DNA of 64,000 bases from RYN-133 sp963785425 (GTDB lineage: Bacteria > Actinomycetota > Actinomycetes > Mycobacteriales > Jatrophihabitantaceae): contig CAWAVG010000003.1 of the NCBI GenBank assembly GCA_963785425.1, positions 248,001-312,000 of the forward strand. Reading direction: 5' to 3'. Within the stretch, counting starts at the first letter, position 1. Each line of letters opens with the position of its first letter. The position numbers and the translations under genes are program-made. Positions 49,919 to 58,673 of this stretch are shown piece after piece. The notes under the pieces were generated by a model. That model saw nothing but the letters and a program-made list of their open reading frames with translations. It was not told the origin of the DNA and did not search any database.

Positions 49919-52900
49919 GTGGTCGGTCGTGAGTCACGTCGTGGCTGGCCCGTGCTGCGCCAGCTCACCGGCACCGACCGGCTGGGGCGCGGCTCGGCGG
50001 TGAAGTCGCCGGCCACGGCAGCCACCGTCGCGCGCACCGAGACGGCCGATCGGGTCGTGCAGAGCGTGTGCCCGTACTGTGCCGTCGGTTGCGGCCAGCG
50101 GGTGTTCGTCAAGGACGGGCGGGTCACCCAGATCGAGGGCGATCCCGACTCGCCGATCTCCCGCGGACGGCTGTGTCCGAAGGGCTCGGCGAGCGAGCAG
50201 CTGGTCAACGCCCCGGGCCGGCAGACGGCGGTGCTCTACCGCCGGCCCTTCGGCACCGAGTGGGAGCCGCTCGATCTCGAGACCGCGACCGACATGGTCG
50301 TCGACCGGATGATCGACGCGCGGCGCACCCACTGGGAGGACAAGGACGAGGAGGGTCGATTCCTGCGCCGCACGCAGGGCATCGCCGCGCTCGGCGGCGC
50401 GACCCTGGACAACGAAGAGAACTACCTGATCAAGAAGCTGTTCACCGCGATGGGCGCCATCCAGATCGAGAACCAGGCGCGTATTTGACACAGCGCCACC
50501 GTTCCCAGTTTGGGGACTTCTTTCGGCCGCGGCGGCGCCACGACCTTCATGCAGGACCTGCAGAACTCCGACTGCATCGTGATCCAGGGTTCGAACATGG
50601 CCGAGTGCCATCCGGTCGGGTTCCAATGGGTGATGGAGGCCAAGGCGCGCGGCGCGAAGGTCATCCACATCGATCCGCGCTTCACGCGCACGTCGGCGGT
50701 CGCCGATCTGCACGTCCCGTTGCGCGCAGGTAGCGACATCGCGTTCCTCGGCGGGATCGTCAACTACATCCTGGAGAACGAGAAGTTCTTCCGCGAATAC
50801 GTCGTCAATTACACGAACGCGCCGACCATCCTGCGCGACGACTTCCGCGACACCGACGATCTGGACGGGGTGTTCTCGGGCTACGACCCGCAGACCGGCA
50901 CCTACGACACGTCGTCATGGCAGTACGAGGGCGTGGCAGAGCCTGCTGCCGGCGGACAGCGCGACCTCGACGATTCCGCCGGCAGCTCGGGCGAGCACGA
51001 CCAGTCGCGGCAGTCGCGTGGAGCGGGCCACGAGATGGGCGGGCACGGCGCGTCGCTGCACGGCTCGGACGTGCAACGCGACGACTCGTTGCAGCACCCG
51101 CGCTGCGTGTTCCAGGTGCTCAAGCGCCACTACGCGCGCTACACCCCGCAGATGGTTGCCGATACCTGCGGCGTGCCGGTCGAGACCTTCCTGCAGGTGT
51201 GCGAGGCGGTGACCGCGAACAGCAATCGCGAGCGCACGACCTCGTGGGTGTACTCGGTCGGGTGGACACACCACTCGGTCGGCGTGCAGTACATCCGCGG
51301 CTCGGCGATCATCCAACTGTTGCTGGGAAACATGGGCCGTCCGGGCGGCGGGATTCTCGCGCTGCGCGGGCACGCGAGCATCCAGGGATCGACCGACATC
51401 CCGACCCTGTTCAACCTCCTGCCCGGCTACCTGCCGATGCCCAAGGCCGGCGAGCACGACACGCTCGATGACTACGTTGCAACGATCACCAGCCCGTCCC
51501 AGAAGGGTTTCTGGGCCGACGCCCGCAAGTTCACCGTGAGCCTGCTGAAGTCGTACTGGGGCGACGCGGCCCGCGCCGAAAACGACTTCGCCTTCGAGTA
51601 CCTGCCGCGGCTCACGGGCGACCACGGCACGTACGCGACAGTCATGCGGATGCTCGACGACGGGGTGGACGGCTATTTCCTGCTCGGCCAGAACCCGGCC
51701 GTCGGATCGGCTCACGGCAAGATGCAGCGCCTCGGCATGGCGCACCTCAAGTGGCTGGTCGTGCGTGACCTCAACATGATCGAGTCGGCGACGTTCTGGA
51801 AGGACGGTCCCGAGATCGAGACCGGCGAGTTGCGCACCGACGACATCGCCACGGAGGTGTTCTTCTTCCCCGCCGCGTCGCACGTCGAGAAGGACGGCAC
51901 GTTCACGCAGACCCAGCGGGTGTTGCAGTGGCATCACAAGGCGATCGAGCCGCCCGGCGAGTGCCAGAGCGATCTGCAGTTCTTCTACCTGCTCGGCAAG
52001 AAGCTGCGGGAGCGGTTGGCCGACTCGACCGACGAACGTGACCGTCCCCTGCTCGATCTTGCCTGGGACTATCCGGTCACCGACGACGGCGAGATCGTCG
52101 CCGAGTCGGTGCTTCAGGAGATCAACGGCTTCCACCTCTCGGGTGACAAGGCCGGTCAGTTGTTGTCGACCTATCTCGACATGGCCGACGACGGCTCGAC
52201 CAGCGGCGGCTGTTGGATCTACACCGGCGTCTACGCGGACGGTGTCAACCAGTCGGCACGCCGCAAGCCCGGCCGTGAGCAGTCCTGGGTCGCGCCCGAG
52301 TGGGGCTGGGCGTGGCCCGCCAACCGGCGCATCCTCTACAACCGCGCGTCCGCCGACCTCGACGGGCGACCGTGGAGCGAGCGCAAGGCGTACGTGTGGT
52401 GGGACGAGGACGAGCAGAAGTGGACGGGGCACGACATCCCGGACTTCGAGCCGACCAAGGCGCCCGCCTACCGACCGTCCCCTGAGGCCGGCGGGATCGA
52501 GGCACTCGCCGGCGACGATCCGTTCATCATGCAGGCCGACGGCAAGGGGTGGCTGTTCGCGCCGGCCGGCCTGCTCGACGGGCCGATGCCCGCGCACTAC
52601 GAACCGTCCGAGTCGCCGGTGCGCAACCCGCTCTACCGGCAGCAGGCCAACCCGGCGCGCGAGGTGTTCCCGCGCAAGGACAACCTGCAGAACCCGTCGC
52701 CGCCGGAAGCCAACTCCGACGTGTTCCCCTACGTGTTCACCACCTATCGCCTGACGGAGCACCACACGGCCGGCGGCATGAGCCGCTGGCTGCCGTTCCT
52801 GTCCGAGCTCATGCCGGAGTTCTTCTGCGAGGTGTCCCCGGAGCTTGCACATGAGCGCGGTCTCGAGCATCTGGGCTGGGCCACCGTCGTCACCGCGCGC

Positions 52901-53221
52901 AGCGCGATCGAAGCGCGCGTGCTCGTGACCGAACGCATGTCGCCGCTGCAGCTGGGAGACCGCATCGTGCACCAGGTCGGGCTGCCTTATCACTGGGGCG
53001 TCGGCGGATCGGCTCTGGTGTCAGGCGATTCGGCCAACGACCTGTTCGGCGTCACGCTCGATCCGAACGTGCACATCCAGGAGTCGAAGGTCGCGTCGTG
53101 CGACATCCGGCCCGGCCGCCGCCCGACCGGCCCCGACCTGCTGCGCTTCGTCGAGGAGTACCGCAGCCGCGCGAACATCACCGTCGATACTGGCAACCGG
53201 CAGCGGACGGAGGAGTCGTGA
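49919..53221 (+). CDS. fdhA: formate dehydrogenase large subunit, selenoprotein (UGA at 50486-50488 read as Sec)
   Basis: Molybdopterin oxidoreductase, 1100 residues, oxidising formate to carbon dioxide. The GTG start follows AAGGAGG by six bases. The N-terminal [4Fe-4S] site is VCPYCAVGCGQRVFVKDG (Cys 51, 54, 58 and the Cys in GRLCPKG). The frame then reads IENQARI-UGA-HSATVPSLG: residue 190 aligns with the catalytic Cys/Sec that ligates molybdenum in this family, and the homologous text resumes without loss (FGRGGATTFMQDLQNSDCIV). So the stop is a selenocysteine codon, not a truncation. A low-complexity His/Gly/Ser insert is at about 341-389. The C-terminal dinucleotide-binding domain ends VEEYRSRANITVDTGN. 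No clear Tat signal. fdhB overlaps by four bases. Confidence 0.95.
50486..50523 (+). promoter_or_regulatory. bacterial SECIS hairpin of fdhA
   Basis: The UGA at 50486-50488 is followed by a stem GTTCCC (50501-50506) with GGGGAC (50512-50517), one G-U pair, and a 5-base loop AGTTT. The loop is 18-22 bases after the UGA, the same register as the GGUCU loop of the E. coli fdhF SECIS. This element would recruit SelB with Sec-tRNA. Seen directly; function follows from the known system. Confidence 0.8.
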
Positions 53222-54063
53222 CTCAGTTCAGCGGACCTGATCCGCAGGTCGCCACGAACGCCGGGTGGAGCGATCCGCCGGCGCGCAAGGGTTTCTTCAC
53301 CGACACGTCCGTGTGCATCGGCTGCAAGGCGTGCGAGGTCGCGTGCAAGGAATGGAACGGGGTGCCCGACGACGGGTTCAACCTGCTCGGGTCGTCCTAC
53401 GACAACACGGGTGCGCTGGGCGCGTCGACCTGGCGGCACGTCGCATTCATCGAGAAGTCCTCGCCGCGCGGTGATCTGCAGTGGCTGATGTCCTCGGACG
53501 TCTGCAAGCACTGCACGCACGCCGGCTGCCTCGACGTCTGCCCGACGGGCTCGCTGTTCCGTACCGAGTTCGGCACCGTCGTGGTGCAGGACGACATCTG
53601 CAACGGTTGCGGCTACTGCGTGCCGGCCTGCCCGTTCGGGGTGATCGAGCGCCGCACCGGCGATGCGGGGACGAAGAACGTCGGCATCGCGCAGAAGTGC
53701 ACGCTGTGTTACGACCGCCTCGACGCCGGGCACATGCCCGCGTGCGCGCAGGCCTGCCCGACCGAGTCGATCCAGTACGGCGACATCGACGTCCTGCGCG
53801 AGCGGGCGGCGGCGCGCGTCGCGACGCTGCACGAGCAGGGTGTGTCGGAGGCACGGCTTTACGGCGAGAACCCCGACGACGGCGTGGGCGGCAGCGGGGC
53901 GATGTTCCTGCTGCTGGACGAGCCGGAGACCTACGGCCTGCCCCCCGACCCGGTGGTGCCCACGCGCGACCTGGCCCAGATGTGGCGCCACGCCGCTGCG
54001 GCTGCCGGGGCGCTCGCGGTGAGCGTCGTCGCCACCTTCGTCGGACGCAAGCGGCTGCCGTGA
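53218..54063 (+). CDS. fdhB: formate dehydrogenase iron-sulfur subunit
   Basis: A 281-residue ferredoxin-like subunit carrying four [4Fe-4S] sites: CIGCKACEVACKEW near residue 32, CKHCTHAGCLDVCP near 98, CNGCGYCVPACPFG near 127 and CTLCYDRLDAGHMPACAQAC near 161. A hydrophobic helix near the C-terminus (AGALAVSVVATFVG) followed by RKRLP would anchor it in the membrane. The GTG overlaps the fdhA stop (GTGA) with GGAGGAG upstream, and its own stop overlaps fdhC. It moves electrons from FdhA towards the membrane subunit. Confidence 0.95.
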   Translation: MTQFSGPDPQVATNAGWSDPPARKGFFTDTSVCIGCKACEVACKEWNGVPDDGFNLLGSSYDNTGALGASTWRHVAFIEKSSPRGDLQWLMSSDVCKHCTHAGCLDVCPTGSLFRTEFGTVVVQDDICNGCGYCVPACPFGVIERRTGDAGTKNVGIAQKCTLCYDRLDAGHMPACAQACPTESIQYGDIDVLRERAAARVATLHEQGVSEARLYGENPDDGVGGSGAMFLLLDEPETYGLPPDPVVPTRDLAQMWRHAAAAAGALAVSVVATFVGRKRLP

Positions 54064-55028
54064 CCGACCGCACCCAGGGAAAGCGCCGCCGGCAGCGCGG
54101 CGGCATGGACGGCGCTCCGGTCGTGCCGGACGCGACGTTCACGTCCTACTACGGCCGTCCGGTGGTCAAGGAATCGCCGTGGGAGAACGATATTCCGGCC
54201 TATCTGTTCCTCGGCGGCCTGGCGGCCGCGTCGTCGATGCTCGCCGCGGGCGCCGATGTCACGGATCGCCCGACGCTGCGCCGCACCGGCCGGCTGGGCG
54301 CGCTCGTGGCGATCACGTTGAGCTTCGCGGCGCTCGTCCACGACCTGGGCAGGCCGGGGCGCTTCGTGAACATGCTGCGGGTCGCCAAGCCCACGTCGCC
54401 GATGTCGATGGGCACCTGGTTCCTGTCGCTGTACGGGCCGCTGGCGGGGCTCGCCGGCGCCGCGGAGCTGCCGTTCCTGCCCGGCTTCGCGCGTCGTCTG
54501 CTCCGTCCGTTCGTGCGACCCGCCGGCGTCGGCGCGGCGGTGGTGGCTCCGGCGGTGGCGTCCTACACGGCGGTGCTGCTGTCGGACACGGCGACGCCCG
54601 CCTGGAATTCCGCTCGCCGCGAGTTGCCGTTCGTGTTCGTCGGATCTGCGGCGTCGGCCGGGGGTGGGCTGGGCCTGGTGTTCGCGTCGTCCGCTGACGC
54701 CGCGCCGGCGCGCCGTCTCGCGGTGGCCGGCGCAGCTGTCGAACTCGCTGCCGAAGCCCGCATGGAGCAGTCGATGGGGCTGGCCGCCGAGACGCTCAAG
54801 ACCGGACGAGCAGGGACGTTGCTGCGTGCCAGCCGCGCGCTGACCGTGGCGGGCGCCGCGGGAGCCGTGCTTGGACGGCGCAGCCGATTGCTCTCGGCGC
54901 TTGCGGGCAACGCCTTGGTCGCCGGATCGGCATGCACCCGCTTCGCGATCTTCGAGGCCGGTCAGGCATCCGCCCGCGACCCGAAGTACACCGTCGTCCC
55001 GCAGCGCGAGCGGCTCGACGCCCGCTGA
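54060..55028 (+). CDS. fdhC: NrfD-type membrane subunit of formate dehydrogenase
   Basis: A 322-residue polytopic protein of the NrfD/PsrC family, about eight hydrophobic helices after a 50-residue polar N-terminus. The family region WENDIPAYLFLGGLAAASSM lies near residue 42 and the conserved LVHDLGRPGRFVNMLRVAKP near 95. NrfD subunits transfer electrons to menaquinone and contain no haem of their own. GTG start overlaps the fdhB stop, so fdhABC is one translationally coupled operon. Confidence 0.92.
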   Translation: MTDRTQGKRRRQRGGMDGAPVVPDATFTSYYGRPVVKESPWENDIPAYLFLGGLAAASSMLAAGADVTDRPTLRRTGRLGALVAITLSFAALVHDLGRPGRFVNMLRVAKPTSPMSMGTWFLSLYGPLAGLAGAAELPFLPGFARRLLRPFVRPAGVGAAVVAPAVASYTAVLLSDTATPAWNSARRELPFVFVGSAASAGGGLGLVFASSADAAPARRLAVAGAAVELAAEARMEQSMGLAAETLKTGRAGTLLRASRALTVAGAAGAVLGRRSRLLSALAGNALVAGSACTRFAIFEAGQASARDPKYTVVPQRERLDAR

Positions 55029-55051
55029 CCCGCCCAAACCCCGCGCGGGTC

Positions 55052-55100
55052 TCCCCGCTGGTGCTCGGTTCAGGCGGCCGAAAGCGATCGGCAGCGGGGA
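55052..55100. terminator. hairpin between fdhC and the convergent P450 gene
   Basis: TCCCCGCTG (55052-55060) pairs with CAGCGGGGA (55092-55100); a smaller TCGG/CCGA pair is nested within. It lies in the 78-base gap between two stops. No T-run. Probable bidirectional terminator by position. Confidence 0.5.
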
Positions 55101-55106
55101 AAGCCG

Positions 55107-56456
55107 TCAGGCGGGGGCGACGACCACGCGTTGACCAAGCCGGACTGGCAGCTGGGCGTAGCCGCGCAGGATGCGGGTCGTGCGCCGCTGGGCGCCGGGC
55201 AGCCTCTGCAGATCCGGGTAGCGCTCGAAGAGCAGGCGCAGCCCGACCTCACCCTCCATGCGCGCCAGCGCCGCACCGAGGCAGAAGTGCCGACCGGCGG
55301 AGAACGAGACGTGCTCCTTGGCGTTGGCGCGCGTCACGTCGAAGCGGGTCGGGTCGGTGAACACCTCGGGATCCCGGTTGGCCGCGGCGAGCACCGTCGT
55401 CACCAGGGTGCCCTTGTGAATGGGCGTACCGGCCACCGTGGTGTCGCGCTGGGCCGTGCGTCCCGTCAGCAGCACCGGCGGATCGAGGCGCAGGATCTCG
55501 TCCACCGCGTTCGGCCACAGCTCCGGCCGGCTGCGCACCAGGTCGAGCTGGTCGCGGTGGGCGTCGAACAGGGCCACGCCGTTGCCGAGCAGGTTCACCG
55601 TCGTCTCGAAGCCGGCGGCCAGCACGAGGCCTGCGGTCGCCTTCAGCTCGCGGTCGTCGAGCCCGACGCCGTCGTCCCTCGCGGCGACCAGCTGGCTGAG
55701 CAGGTCGTTACCCGGCTTGTCGCGCAGCGAGTCGAGGTGACCGCCCAACCAGGCGTCGAACTCGGCGAGCGCCTGCTCGACGGTGCGGAACTGTCGCCAC
55801 GTGAGCCCGAGGTCGAGGCTCGGTGCGGCGGCGGCGCCGAAGCCGAGGACGCGTTTGCGCTCGCCGGCGGGCACACCGAGGATCTCTGCGATCACCGTGA
55901 CCGGGAGCAGCGTGCAGTACGCCTCGACGAGGTCGACCGGATCGGCGCCGGCGAGATCGTCGAGCAGCTCAGTGGCGATCTGCTCGGTGCGGCTGCGCAG
56001 GTTCTCGACGGCGCGCACGCTGAACACGCGGGTCACGAGCCTGCGGTAGCGCGTGTGGTCGGGAGGTTCCGTGACGAGCAACGACGGCGGGACCAGCGGG
56101 CCGAGCGCCTCGCTCTCGGCGGCCCATGCGAACGCGCGGCCGATCGGGCCGCTGAGGTCGCCGGGCTCGAACCCGGTACGGAAGTCGTTGCTCGACAGCA
56201 CCTCGCGCACGATGGGCAGCGAGGTCGTCACGTAGGCGAACTTGCTCCGGTAGAGCGGTCCTTGCATCCGCATGCGTTCGAGCACAGGAAAGGGATCGCC
56301 GCCGCGCGGGACGCTCACGAGCTGCCCCTGCAGATCGCCGCGACGGCCGGCCACGCGCATGACGGTGCGCGGCAGTACGTGGCCGAGACCCCATCGGGTC
56401 AGTTGGCGTGCGGAGGCGCGGGCTTTACCACGCAGGTCGGGTGCCGAAGCCGTCAT
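55107..56456 (-). CDS. cytochrome P450
   Basis: A 449-residue soluble bacterial P450 monooxygenase. The haem-cysteine motif is FSAGRHFCLGAALARMEGEV near residue 390, the I-helix oxygen-binding motif AAGFETTVN near 280 and the ExxR pair in DEILRLDPPVLLTGR near 320. No ferredoxin or ferredoxin reductase gene adjoins it, so it must use partners encoded elsewhere. Substrate unknown. It is 9 bases downstream of the NUDIX gene and probably in the same transcript. Confidence 0.95.
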   Translation of the reverse strand: MTASAPDLRGKARASARQLTRWGLGHVLPRTVMRVAGRRGDLQGQLVSVPRGGDPFPVLERMRMQGPLYRSKFAYVTTSLPIVREVLSSNDFRTGFEPGDLSGPIGRAFAWAAESEALGPLVPPSLLVTEPPDHTRYRRLVTRVFSVRAVENLRSRTEQIATELLDDLAGADPVDLVEAYCTLLPVTVIAEILGVPAGERKRVLGFGAAAAPSLDLGLTWRQFRTVEQALAEFDAWLGGHLDSLRDKPGNDLLSQLVAARDDGVGLDDRELKATAGLVLAAGFETTVNLLGNGVALFDAHRDQLDLVRSRPELWPNAVDEILRLDPPVLLTGRTAQRDTTVAGTPIHKGTLVTTVLAAANRDPEVFTDPTRFDVTRANAKEHVSFSAGRHFCLGAALARMEGEVGLRLLFERYPDLQRLPGAQRRTTRILRGYAQLPVRLGQRVVVAPA

Positions 56457-56465
56457 GGGTTCACG

Positions 56466-56942
56466 CTAGCGGTCGGCCCCGGCCAGCGTCGCGGCCAGCC
56501 GGTCGAGCAGAGCAGCCTGTCCCTTGACCAATTTGGGACGGGCGGCGTCGAGGTCGAACCAGGCGGCGCGGTCGACCTCGGGAAACCACTGGGTGCGTCC
56601 CGAGCGCGGCGGCCACTGCAGCTCGAACGTGTTGCTGACGATCGCGTCGGCGTCGAGGTCACCCTCGACCGCCCAGGCCGTGACGAGCTTGCCGTTGCCC
56701 TGACGCACCTCACCGAGGGCGAGGTATCCGGCCTCGGGCGGCGGCGAGCCGAGCTCCTCGGCGAACTCCCGGCGCGCGGCGGCGAAGGCGTCCTCGCCGT
56801 CGTCGTACTCGCCCTTCGGTATCGACCAGGCGCCATCGTCCTTGCGCGCCCAGAACGGGCCGCCCATGTGGCCGAGCAGCACCTGCAGCTGCGGCTCGCG
56901 ACGAAACAGGACGAGACCGGCGCTGGTCCGCGTGGCTGCCAC
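56466..56942 (-). CDS. NUDIX hydrolase
   Basis: A 158-residue NUDIX protein from a GTG at 56942 (MAATRTSAGLVLFRREPQLQ). The box GEYDDGEDAFAAARREFAEE followed by LG is complete. The insert GHMGGPFWARKDDGAWSIPK is typical of the predicted NTP pyrophosphohydrolases with the WARK motif, seen in many Actinobacteria. Substrate not determined. It is divergent from the DinB-like gene with only 27 bases between the starts. Confidence 0.9.
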   Translation of the reverse strand: MAATRTSAGLVLFRREPQLQVLLGHMGGPFWARKDDGAWSIPKGEYDDGEDAFAAARREFAEELGSPPPEAGYLALGEVRQGNGKLVTAWAVEGDLDADAIVSNTFELQWPPRSGRTQWFPEVDRAAWFDLDAARPKLVKGQAALLDRLAATLAGADR

Positions 56943-56969
56943 GCAAACACTGTCGCATCCGGCACCACA

Positions 56970-57500
56970 ATGAATGTCATGACCTGGACTGCACCTGCTG
57001 TCGACCGCTCCGATCCCGCGCCCGTCAACACCGAACGCGCCGCACTCGAGGACTGGCTGCGCTTTCACCGCGCCACCCTGTTGGTCAAGTCCGCCGGCCT
57101 GACTGCCGAACAGCTCAAGCAGGCGGCGGTGCAGCCTTCGCTGCTCACCCTGCTCGGACTGGTGCGGCACATGACCGAGGTCGAGCGATCCTGGTTCCGC
57201 CGGCGCTTCGGGGGCGAGAGCGTCGATCCGCTCTACTACACCAACGATCAACCAGACGGCGACTTCGAGAACGTCGCCGACGCCGATGCCGAGCGAGACT
57301 ATGCGGCCTACCTCGCCGAATGCGAAGCGGCCGATGCCGCCGTGGCGGGCCGTGGCCTCGACGAGACGTTCGTTCACCCGCGTACGCAGACTGCGATGGA
57401 TCTGCGGTGGATCTATCTGCACATGATCGAGGAGTACGCGCGGCACAACGGGCATGCCGACTTCCTCCGCGAACGCATCGACGGCGCCGTCGGCGACTGA
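56970..57500 (+). CDS. DinB/DUF664 family protein
   Basis: A 176-residue four-helix bundle of the DUF664 branch of DinB-like proteins, with candidate metal histidines in LGLVRHMTEVERSWFRRRF near residue 62, and HMIEEYARHNGHADFLRERI near 155, the DUF664 signature. Thiol-dependent S-transferases (mycothiol or bacillithiol) have this fold, but no activity can be assigned. ATG 56970 and ATG 56979 are both in frame. The next gene follows 6 bases later. Confidence 0.9.
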   Translation: MNVMTWTAPAVDRSDPAPVNTERAALEDWLRFHRATLLVKSAGLTAEQLKQAAVQPSLLTLLGLVRHMTEVERSWFRRRFGGESVDPLYYTNDQPDGDFENVADADAERDYAAYLAECEAADAAVAGRGLDETFVHPRTQTAMDLRWIYLHMIEEYARHNGHADFLRERIDGAVGD

Positions 57501-57506
57501 TCACCC

Positions 57507-58535
57507 ATGCGTGCGGTCGTCATCGATGAGTTCGGCGCTCGGCCTGCGGTTCGCGACGTCGACCGTCCGGTGTGCGCGGCCGACGGTGCGATCATCCGGG
57601 TCGAGGCGACGGGGGTGTGCCGCAGCGACTGGCACGGCTGGCTCGGTCACGACCCGGACATCACGTTGCCGCACGTCCCAGGTCATGAGTTCGCCGGCGT
57701 CGTCGCCGAGGTCGGCGCGGACGTCCGGGCCGTCGCCGTCGGGTCGAGGGTCACCGTGCCGTTCGTGTGCGGCTGCGGGACGTGCGAACACTGCCTCGCG
57801 GGCGACGCGCAGGTGTGCCCGGAGCAGACGCAGCCGGGTTTCACGCACGCCGGGTCGTTCGCGCAATTCGTCGCGGTGCGCCATGCGGACGTGAACGTCG
57901 TGGCGCTGCCGCCGTCGATCGACTCCGTCACGGCCGCCGGCTTGGGTTGCCGGTTCGCGACGGCGTACCGCGCCGTGGTGCTGCAGGGCCGGGTCGCACC
58001 GGGTGCCTGGGTCGCGGTGCACGGATGCGGCGGTGTGGGCCTGGCCGCGGTGATGATCGCGGTTGCGCACGGTGCGCGGGTGGTGGCGGTCGACGTGAGC
58101 GAGGCCGCGCTCGAACTGGCCCGCTCGCTCGGCGCCGAGTCCGCGCTGACGCCGCCGTCGAGCGACGCGATCCGTGAGATCACCGGCGGCGGCGCGCATG
58201 TGGGCATCGACGCCCTGGGCCGCGCGAGCACCTTCGCCGACTCCCTCGCGGGATTGCGCCGCCGCGGCCGGCACGTTCAGGTTGGGCTCCTCGTGGCCGA
58301 CGATGCGTACCCGCCGGTCGACATGGGCGCCATGGTTGCCCGCGAACTCGAGATCGTCGGCAGCCACGGCATGGCTGCACGCGACTACCCGGCCATGCTC
58401 GCCGAGATCGCCGGCGGCCGGCTCGATCCGAAACGCCTGGTGTCGCGCACGATCACGCTGGACGAGGCGCCCGATGCGCTGGTCGCGATGTCGTCCGGGA
58501 GCGCGCCGGGCACCACCGTCATCACCTTTGCGTGA
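57507..58535 (+). CDS. zinc-dependent alcohol dehydrogenase (MDR superfamily)
   Basis: A 342-residue medium-chain dehydrogenase. Catalytic zinc ligands are Cys in GVCRSDWHGWLG near residue 38 and GHEFAG near 60. The structural zinc cluster GCGTCEHCLAGDAQVC is near 90. The NAD(P)-binding GCGGVGLAAVMIA lies near 173 and is followed by VVAVDVSEAALELARSLGAE, where the aspartate favours NAD. It probably oxidises or reduces a small alcohol or aldehyde. It is likely co-transcribed with the DinB-like gene. Confidence 0.92.
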   Translation: MRAVVIDEFGARPAVRDVDRPVCAADGAIIRVEATGVCRSDWHGWLGHDPDITLPHVPGHEFAGVVAEVGADVRAVAVGSRVTVPFVCGCGTCEHCLAGDAQVCPEQTQPGFTHAGSFAQFVAVRHADVNVVALPPSIDSVTAAGLGCRFATAYRAVVLQGRVAPGAWVAVHGCGGVGLAAVMIAVAHGARVVAVDVSEAALELARSLGAESALTPPSSDAIREITGGGAHVGIDALGRASTFADSLAGLRRRGRHVQVGLLVADDAYPPVDMGAMVARELEIVGSHGMAARDYPAMLAEIAGGRLDPKRLVSRTITLDEAPDALVAMSSGSAPGTTVITFA

Positions 58536-58549
58536 CGCGTCGCCGCGGT

Positions 58550-58655
58550 GCGTGACGTCCACCCCGGTTCCGTGACGTCCCGGGACGTTGAGTGACGCCG
58601 TTTTCGACGTCACTCAACCCGTAGGGACGTCACTCAACCCGTGCGGACGTCACGC
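58550..58655. terminator. nested inverted repeat between the alcohol dehydrogenase and selD
   Basis: Outer perfect 11-base arms GCGTGACGTCC (58550-58560) and GGACGTCACGC (58645-58655). Inner perfect 11-base arms GTTGAGTGACG (58587-58597) and CGTCACTCAAC (58608-58618), with an extra copy of each family (CCGTGACGTCC at 58570-58580; GACGTCACTCAACCC at 58626-58640). The genes on either side are convergent, so this is probably their shared terminator. The arms are unrelated in sequence to the GAGTGGTCAC family but have the same architecture. Confidence 0.65.
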
Positions 58656-58673
58656 GATGGCCGATCCATCCGG

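Noticed and set aside
49919..50488. A stand-alone truncated formate dehydrogenase gene ending at the UGA
   Set aside because: Protein homology continues across the UGA without gap, the position is the catalytic Sec site, and all Sec-decoding genes are nearby.
50915..52993. A 692-codon open frame antisense to fdhA
   Set aside because: It is a typical high-GC3 mirror frame: Arg/Val/His-rich, no domain, and lies opposite a well-conserved gene.
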